NCBI GenBank assembly: GCA_047626155.1
Contig: JBLHRR010000192.1
Coordinates: 1 to 8,426, forward strand
Source of the DNA: CALGLS01 sp047626155
GTDB taxonomy: Bacteria; Bacteroidota; Bacteroidia; Chitinophagales; Saprospiraceae
Direction of reading: 5' to 3'
Length of the DNA stretch: 8,426 nucleotides
This document shows positions 6,653 to 8,426 of the stretch, piece after piece. The notes under the pieces are model-generated. The model was not told the origin of the DNA. It saw only the letters and a program-made list of their open reading frames with translations, and did not search any database. The first letter of the stretch is position 1; each line of letters begins with the position of its first letter. The position numbers and the translations under genes were made by a program.

Positions 6653-6814
6653 TTATTTAGAATGAGTCGAAATAAGGGGTTTGGGTAGGTCAAATAGGTC
6701 ATCTATTGTTAGAACCTGATCGATGAAGCCGAGGCTGGGTTCATTTTGTTCTACTCCAAAAGCAGTGATAAGAGTTAGGAAGAGGTGCTTTCTGGTTTTA
6801 GCCACTAATGAAAA
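6653..6814 (-). pseudogene. Remnant of the C-terminus of an AAA-type ATPase
   Basis: A 53-codon minus-strand frame ends with TAA at 6653-6655 and is bounded upstream by an in-frame TAA (6815-6817), with no ATG. It contains RKHLFLTLITAFGVEQNE, followed by SLGFIDQVLTIDDLFDLPK. From memory this matches the extreme C-terminus of a family of archaeal/bacterial AAA ATPases common in Bacteroidota. Those end in a PD-(D/E)XK-like domain and a pattern like (K)LFLTxITTYGVxxNxxSxGxVxxxVTxDxLF. Nothing upstream in any minus frame continues the family pattern, and two housekeeping promoters flank it. It is therefore read as the decayed 3' end of a lost gene. The alternative, a very short independent gene, lacks a start. 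Confidence 0.7.
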
Positions 6815-6882
6815 TTATTGGCGACTAAAATTAGTTAAGTCTATGTGATAAGCCAGCCCCAACACAATCTTCCTCCAACTAC

Positions 6883-6913
6883 TTTGAGAGTCCACATACT
6901 TAAGTTACTTTTG
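6883..6913 (+). promoter_or_regulatory. Bacteroidota-type promoter for the 6952 gene
   Basis: TTTG at 6883-6886 and TACTTTTG at 6906-6913 are separated by exactly 19 bp, a full match to the TTTG / TAnnTTTG consensus. The predicted start of transcription is near 6920, about 30 nt before the ATG at 6952. It is the same architecture and spacing as the sdhC promoter on the other strand. Confidence 0.72.
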
Positions 6914-6951
6914 CAACAGTTTATAGTCTTAATAAATTTATTCGAAATGAA

Positions 6952-7545
6952 ATGGTATTCATTTATGTACCATTGAGCATCAGTGTCTTAGGGCTATTCA
7001 AAACTCTTCATTCAGAATCTCTACTAATAACGACTGACCCTATTATGATCAAGAAACAACAGGCCACTTTCAAAGACTTCCTACAGAAATTTCCAAAAAT
7101 ATCTCTTCCGGTTACCCTCACTGAAGACAGTCACCACGACTTCAGCAAAACCAACGATCCCATTCCTGCGCTTATGGTGGAGGAGTTTTTAATGAAATTA
7201 GAGACAGAAGAAGTTGATGAATTCACAGAGTACATCCCTTGCTTTAGAATACCAAAGACAGACGGTTTTACTGCCATCGTTTACTTCAAAGCGGGCTTGC
7301 TCAACTATGAATACAATCTGCTGACCTTTAATAAAGATGGCCTTTCGATAGATAAAAAAGTAATTGCGGGAACTAAAGTAGATGGCAATCAGTTACAACG
7401 CACAGTAGCAACCATTGAGGATGATTGGATAATCTATTGTGTAAGAGGAGTAACGGCTGCTGATAACCCCATCTACGATTCTACCACTTCTGAAAGTCTC
7501 CACCTCGAATTACTAGCTACTGGCGAAATTATCTTCTCTACTTAA
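6952..7545 (+). CDS. Conserved-looking protein of unknown function, about 166-197 aa
   Basis: No named family is recognised. From the first ATG (6952) the product is 197 aa. Its first 18 residues are hydrophobic (MVFIYVPLSISVLGLF) but lack the usual basic start of a signal peptide. An alternative ATG at 7045 (residue 32) gives a 166-aa cytosolic-looking protein beginning MIKKQQATFKDFLQKFPK, and I find that start at least as plausible. The core contains FLQKFPKISLPVTLTEDSHHDF, split here as FLQKFPKI and LPVTLTEDSHHDF. It continues with PIPALMVEEFL, ACIDIC stretches around EVDEFTEYIPCF, and alternating strand-like segments (FTAIVYFKAGLL, YNLLTFNKDGLSI, WIIYCVRGV), suggesting a mainly beta fold. 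It has its own promoter at 6883-6913, so it is probably a single-gene transcript. It ends 135 bp before rnr. Confidence 0.85.
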   Translation: MVFIYVPLSISVLGLFKTLHSESLLITTDPIMIKKQQATFKDFLQKFPKISLPVTLTEDSHHDFSKTNDPIPALMVEEFLMKLETEEVDEFTEYIPCFRIPKTDGFTAIVYFKAGLLNYEYNLLTFNKDGLSIDKKVIAGTKVDGNQLQRTVATIEDDWIIYCVRGVTAADNPIYDSTTSESLHLELLATGEIIFST

Positions 7546-7549
7546 GGGT

Positions 7550-7663
7550 TTACCTTGAGCGGAAGATAAGGACGAAGTCCTTTCGCACTTTAGCACACAC
7601 CTTCTTTGACAAATGATGTGGTTTCACAAAAAGATAGAACTCCACACGACCAAAGAAAATCAT
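7550..7663 (-). other. Intergenic stretch with a short hairpin and a 37-codon minus-strand frame
   Basis: AAGGAC at 7568-7573 and GTCCTT at 7577-7582 form a 6-bp stem with a GAA loop just after the 6952 gene; only three T follow, so it would be a weak terminator at best. The same DNA on minus holds a 37-codon frame (ATG 7663 to TAA 7550-7552) ending KDFVLIFRSR. The hairpin with its flank looks to me like an intergenic repeat seen in this group of bacteria, but that is memory and not verified. No TAnnTTTG promoter for rnr was found in this gap. Confidence 0.3.
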
Positions 7664-7680
7664 CTAGTACAAAACAAAAC

Positions 7681-8426
7681 ATGAAAGATAAAAAATTTAA
7701 TAAATCCTTCAAAGGATTAAAACTAAACGCCCAAGAACTAAGCAAAGCTATTCTAAAATTCTTCAAAACCTACCCGAAGAAAAGGCTCAACGCCAAACAA
7801 CTCATTAACAAACTGAAAATTTCCAACAGCAAAGATTCTGTGAATCACACCCTATTCGGCATGCAAAAAAAAGGAATCCTTTTTATGCTGGAGGATGGCC
7901 GTTTCCGTTTGGATAAATTCAATAATGCCGATGGAAGTGGAAGTGGAGGACGAAAATCTTCCAGCCCACGAACCCGTCACGTCGGTACAGTAGACATGAC
8001 TCGAAAAGGATCTGCTTACATCGTATGTGAAGATTTAGAGGAAGACGTTTATGTGCCGGCTAAAAATTTGGGCGGTGCGCTGAAAGGCGATAAAGTTGAA
8101 ATCGAAAAATTCCTCGCGAGAGGTCGAAGACGACCGGAAGGAGTTATCACTAAAGTATTGGTGCGCGCCATAGATCATTTTATCGGAACGCTTCAGTTAA
8201 CAAAAAAAATGGGAAAACTTATCCCCGACCGTTTGGATGTGCCCTTTGAAATTATGGTGCGATTGACGGATATCCTCGGAGCTGAAGATGGCGACAAGGT
8301 TGTGGTGAAAGTAACGGAATGGCCTACGAAATCACACCATCAACCATTTGGTTATGTAACAACTTCCTTAGGCTCAGAAGGTGGGAATGATATGGAGATG
8401 AATACCATTTTGATAAACAATGGTTT
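7681..8426 (+). CDS. rnr: Ribonuclease R, N-terminal part (3' end outside window)
   Basis: This is a 3'-5' exoribonuclease that degrades structured RNA in the cytoplasm; 248 complete codons are visible and the frame is open at the right edge. Residues 1-16 are basic (MKDKKFNKSFKG). Residues about 17-78 form a winged-helix-like domain (KKRLNAKQLINKLKI, then SVNHTLFGMQKKGIL). A GSGSGG linker follows at about 85-90. The first cold-shock OB domain (about 99-145) contains HVGTVDMTRKGSAYIV and EEDVYVPAKNLGGALKGD. The second (about 166-214) contains FIGTLQLTKKMGKLIPD and EDGDKVVVKV. The sequence then reaches PFGYVTTSLG and NDMEMNTILINNGF, typical of the stretch just before the catalytic RNB domain, which is beyond the window. 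The ATG at 7681 gives the normal N-terminus; no Shine-Dalgarno is visible (upstream is CAAAACAAAAC). Confidence 0.93.
   Translation, partial: MKDKKFNKSFKGLKLNAQELSKAILKFFKTYPKKRLNAKQLINKLKISNSKDSVNHTLFGMQKKGILFMLEDGRFRLDKFNNADGSGSGGRKSSSPRTRHVGTVDMTRKGSAYIVCEDLEEDVYVPAKNLGGALKGDKVEIEKFLARGRRRPEGVITKVLVRAIDHFIGTLQLTKKMGKLIPDRLDVPFEIMVRLTDILGAEDGDKVVVKVTEWPTKSHHQPFGYVTTSLGSEGGNDMEMNTILINNG

Noticed and set aside
6653..6951. Complete insertion sequence in the sdhC-6952 gap
   Set aside because: No terminal inverted repeats, target-site duplication or transposase motif could be seen; the coding remnant resembles an ATPase C-terminus instead.
1..8426. tRNA or rRNA genes
   Set aside because: No tRNA-like arm with a GGTTCRANYCC-type T-loop or conserved rRNA segment was noticed in the intergenic regions on either strand.

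Overview
The window reads as chromosomal DNA of a member of the Bacteroidota, possibly of the Saprospiria, although that finer placement is only an impression. The reasons are: a three-gene succinate dehydrogenase locus (sdhC-sdhA-sdhB) with a single five-helix cytochrome b subunit and no sdhD; two promoters that fit the Bacteroidota pattern exactly (TTTG, 19 bp, TAnnTTTG); an RNase R N-terminus of the Bacteroidota type; AT-leaning DNA; and starts with no evident Shine-Dalgarno sequence.

Layout. Bases 1-1971 (+) are the 3' part of a large repeat protein cut by the left edge. It has a 12-residue (36 bp) tandem array, then a 14-residue repeat, a short Leu/Pro repeat, a globular tail with a GDYAEW motif and a C-terminal coiled coil, an arrangement like a fibre or appendage protein. 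Bases 2108-2671 (+) encode a small exported protein of unknown function. A convergent intergenic region (2672-2869) holds a terminator for the sdh operon that pairs well only as minus-strand RNA. Bases 2870-6511 (-) are the sdh operon, transcribed sdhC, sdhA, sdhB. A 440 bp gap (6512-6951) carries the sdhC promoter, a 53-codon remnant of the 3' end of an AAA-type ATPase gene, and the promoter of the next plus-strand gene. Bases 6952-7545 (+) encode an unrecognised conserved-looking protein. From 7681 to the right edge (+) is the N-terminal part of ribonuclease R.

How the genes relate. SdhC, SdhA and SdhB form membrane complex II: SdhA oxidises succinate to fumarate on covalent FAD, SdhB passes electrons through three iron-sulfur clusters, and the di-heme SdhC delivers them to quinone (menaquinone is expected in this phylum). 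The other genes have no evident functional link to complex II. The least conventional parts are the modular repeat protein, whose array shows signs of recent duplication and recombination between repeat classes, and the ATPase remnant between the two promoters. I see no defence system, integrase, complete insertion sequence, tRNA, rRNA or CRISPR array.
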